Source: Mycobacterium colombiense CECT 3035 (lineage in GTDB: Bacteria; Actinomycetota; Actinomycetes; Mycobacteriales; Mycobacteriaceae). Taken from it: 64,000 bases of DNA. A program made the position numbers and the translations under genes. The notes beneath the pieces were generated by a model that searched no databases, was not told where the DNA came from, and saw only the letters and a program-made list of their open reading frames with translations. The stretch lies in assembly GCF_002105755.1 (NCBI RefSeq), contig NZ_CP020821.1, positions 1,302,001 through 1,366,000 on the forward strand, in the 5' to 3' direction. Of the stretch, positions 62,504-64,000 are shown in pieces (within the stretch, counting starts at the first letter, position 1; each line of letters starts with the position of its first letter).

Positions 62504-63471
62504 CTAGGCCCGCTCGGGCCCGGCCCGGCCCACCCGTTTCGAGGTGGCCGCGAGCACCTCGCGGCAGCCTCGCCACATCTCGTTAATGATGTCGGCGGCC
62601 GGGGCAGATCCTGGATGCGCCCGGCCACCTGACCGGTGTTGGCGACGCTGGCGTCCAGGTCGCCGTCGAAATACAGGCGCTGCACCCGCTGTAGTGCCGC
62701 GGCGCCCGCTTCGGCGGACGTCGCGGCGTCGAGCCGCTCGGCGGCCGCGGTGCGGATGACGCGCATCATCCGCGTGCCGTCGAGGGGGAGCAGCACCGTG
62801 CCGGTCTCGTCGGCGTCGACGACCGCTTGCTTGAGGTTGCCGTGCACCGGCGAATCCGCCGAGGCCAGCAGCCGCGTGCCCATCTGCACCGCTTCGGCGC
62901 CGAGAACAAACGCGGCCGCCATCGACCGCGCGTCGCAGATCCCGCCGGCCGCCACGATCGGGATGTCGACGTGGGCCGCCACCAGCGGCAGCAGCACCAT
63001 GGTCGACGCGCCGAACCGGTTCTTGAATCCGCCTCCCTCGACGCCCTCGACCACCAGCCCGTCCACCCCGGCGTCGACGGCCTTCTTCGCCGCGGCCAGC
63101 GTGCCCACCACGTGGAACACGGTGATGCCGGCGTCGTGCAGGCGTTCGGTGAACACCGATGGGCTGCCGGCCGAGGTGGTGACGAACCGAATGTCGTTGG
63201 CGACGAGCAGATCCAGCATCGCCGGGTCGCGGTTGAACAGCAACGCGATGTTCGCGCCGACGGCACCGCCGGTCAGCTCGCGCACCCGTCGCAGATCGGC
63301 CTTGCCCTGGTCCGAGGTGGTCTCGATGATGCCCAGGGCACCGGCGTTCGAGACCGCGGCGGCCAGTTGGGCGCCGGCGATGTAGGTCATCGGCGCCTGG
63401 ATGATCGGGATGTCGATGCGCGCGAGCTCGCAGACCCGGTTGGGTGCGGGGCTCGGGCCACCGGCGGTCAT
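62504..63471 (-). pseudogene. Nitronate monooxygenase-like gene with a one-base frameshift
   Basis: The 5' part (63471 to about 62605) reads as a good FMN TIM-barrel protein with ARIDIPIIQAPM, VVEGVEGGGFKNR, AAGGICDARSMAAAFVLGAEAVQMGTRL and QVAGRIQDLP. There the frame shifts; the other frame continues PAADIINEMWRGCREVL to a stop at 62504-62506, the expected end. The break is at the GGGG run 62601-62604 (CCCC on the coding strand), where one more base would restore the frame. Either a recent mutation or a homopolymer read error. The start overlaps the NYN gene stop by 4 bases. Confidence 0.8.
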
Positions 63472-63881
63472 CGGCCCCGCGGATCGATGAGGTCGCGGAA
63501 GCCCTCCGACCGGTGGACCGACGCGCCGAGGCTGCGCACTCGCTCGGTCAACGCCCGATCGGACGTCACGACGCGAATGTCGTGCGGCGCAGCGTCGGCC
63601 GCGACCAGCCGGACGATTTCGTCGTCGGCCGAATTCGCGGCCGCCCTGGGCGCGTGCGCAATCTCGACCACCGATGACGCGATGGCCGTCGACGGCGGCC
63701 GTTCAAAAACCACTGTCACCGTTTCTCCTTGACCCGACGCCCATCGATCCAGGCTTTCCACCAATGTGACCATCGCACCGTTGCGGTCTTTCCACCAGCC
63801 GTCGGGACGACTTCCGATCACATTCATGCCGTCGACGATCCAGCGCACAACCCACACCGTAAACGACCTGGCGCGAGCCAT
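63468..63881 (-). CDS. NYN-domain (YacP-like) RNA-binding/nuclease-like protein
   Basis: The 137-residue protein has a PIN/NYN-type fold: WIVDGMNVIGSRPDGWW, then TVVFERPPS, DDEIVRLVAADAA, VVTSDRALTERVRSLG. The acidic residues (Asp in VDGMNV, DDE, SD) form a possible metal site for RNA cleavage. It is in the same transcript as the nitronate monooxygenase gene (4-base overlap). A GTG just before WIVDGMNV is an alternative start. Function not shown. Confidence 0.75.
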   Translation of the reverse strand: MARARSFTVWVVRWIVDGMNVIGSRPDGWWKDRNGAMVTLVESLDRWASGQGETVTVVFERPPSTAIASSVVEIAHAPRAAANSADDEIVRLVAADAAPHDIRVVTSDRALTERVRSLGASVHRSEGFRDLIDPRGR

Positions 63882-63926
63882 TGATTTTCGTTCGAGAAGC
63901 CATCCGTGGTTGATACGGTCACCGTC

Positions 63927-64000
63927 ATGACCTCGATCGCCGACACCGAAGACAGGGTGATCGCGCTGGCCCGCGGTATGCGGGACCTGGTGCGCGCCGA
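63927..64000 (+). CDS. Start of an unidentified protein, cut by the window edge
   Basis: ATG at 63927 opens a frame running off the right edge: TSIADTEDRVIALARGMRDLVRA. It is divergent from the NYN gene. The helical start would fit an acyl-CoA dehydrogenase-type N-terminus, but 24 residues are too few to decide. Confidence 0.5.
   Translation, partial: MTSIADTEDRVIALARGMRDLVRA

Noticed and set aside
61102..63471. 789-codon open frame on the minus strand running through tpx and the GlxA gene region
   Set aside because: Only its first 290 residues are protein-like; the remainder is antisense or out of frame to tpx and the GlxA gene. It results from the frameshift at 62601-62604 and high GC.

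Overview
The window comes from a slow-growing Mycobacterium, most likely the M. avium complex or a close relative (inference). The DNA is very GC-rich with strong G/C third-position bias. Gene order follows the M. tuberculosis Rv1874 to Rv1932 interval: bfrA, glnA3, cyp140, lppE, rpfC, secreted chorismate mutase, fbpB, dtd, cinA, nanT, aao, lppC, aceA, lipD, fadD31, tpx. PPE, RpfC, Ag85B and a 762-residue isocitrate lyase are genus hallmarks. Names rest on recognised sequence plus position; no database search was run.

Layout. 1-10.5 kb: EthD-like protein, PPOX protein, enoyl-CoA hydratase, bfd/bfrA with tandem IdeR boxes, a 14-helix MFS pump with a winged-helix-like tail, an AhpD-like protein, an F420 oxidoreductase, the glnA3/amidohydrolase pair, an acyltransferase and a SRPBCC protein. 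11.1-12.2 kb: an IS481-type element inserted at the cyp140 stop codon. 12.2-17.6 kb: leftward cell-envelope and secretion genes from fbpB to cyp140. 18-31 kb: secreted and membrane proteins, a CYP125-type P450, a nitronate monooxygenase, a Baeyer-Villiger monooxygenase/alcohol dehydrogenase operon, a methyltransferase and dtd. 31-35 kb: macrodomain, cinA, nanT and an amidohydrolase. 35.4-37.2 kb: a cobalamin riboswitch, a 30-codon upstream ORF and a PPE-SVP gene. 37.4-39.5 kb: a holin-like membrane protein, aao and a Pro/Ala-rich secreted protein. 39.6-46.8 kb: an accessory block in the slot held by katG-furA in M. tuberculosis. It has a LysR-divergent catabolic operon and a TetR/FAD-enzyme pair around a perfect palindrome. 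46.8-64 kb: lppC, a metallo-beta-lactamase-fold protein, intact aceA, two small secreted proteins, a luciferase-like enzyme, fadD31, lipD, an SDR, GlxA/DJ-1 genes, tpx, a frameshifted nitronate monooxygenase gene and a NYN-domain gene.

How the parts work together. Iron storage (bfd/bfrA) is under IdeR. Lipid and sterol-like oxidation genes (CYP125 paralogue, nitronate monooxygenase, SDR/SnoaL pair) carry KstR-like AACnnGTT palindromes. The clearest regulatory system is at 35.4-36 kb: a B12 aptamer, then a hairpin covering the Shine-Dalgarno of a small ORF, whose stop codon overlaps the PPE start (ATGA). This suggests B12 control of a PPE protein through translational coupling. Two genes look broken: a small membrane protein with an in-frame TGA (22962-23252) and a nitronate monooxygenase with a one-base frameshift (62504-63471).
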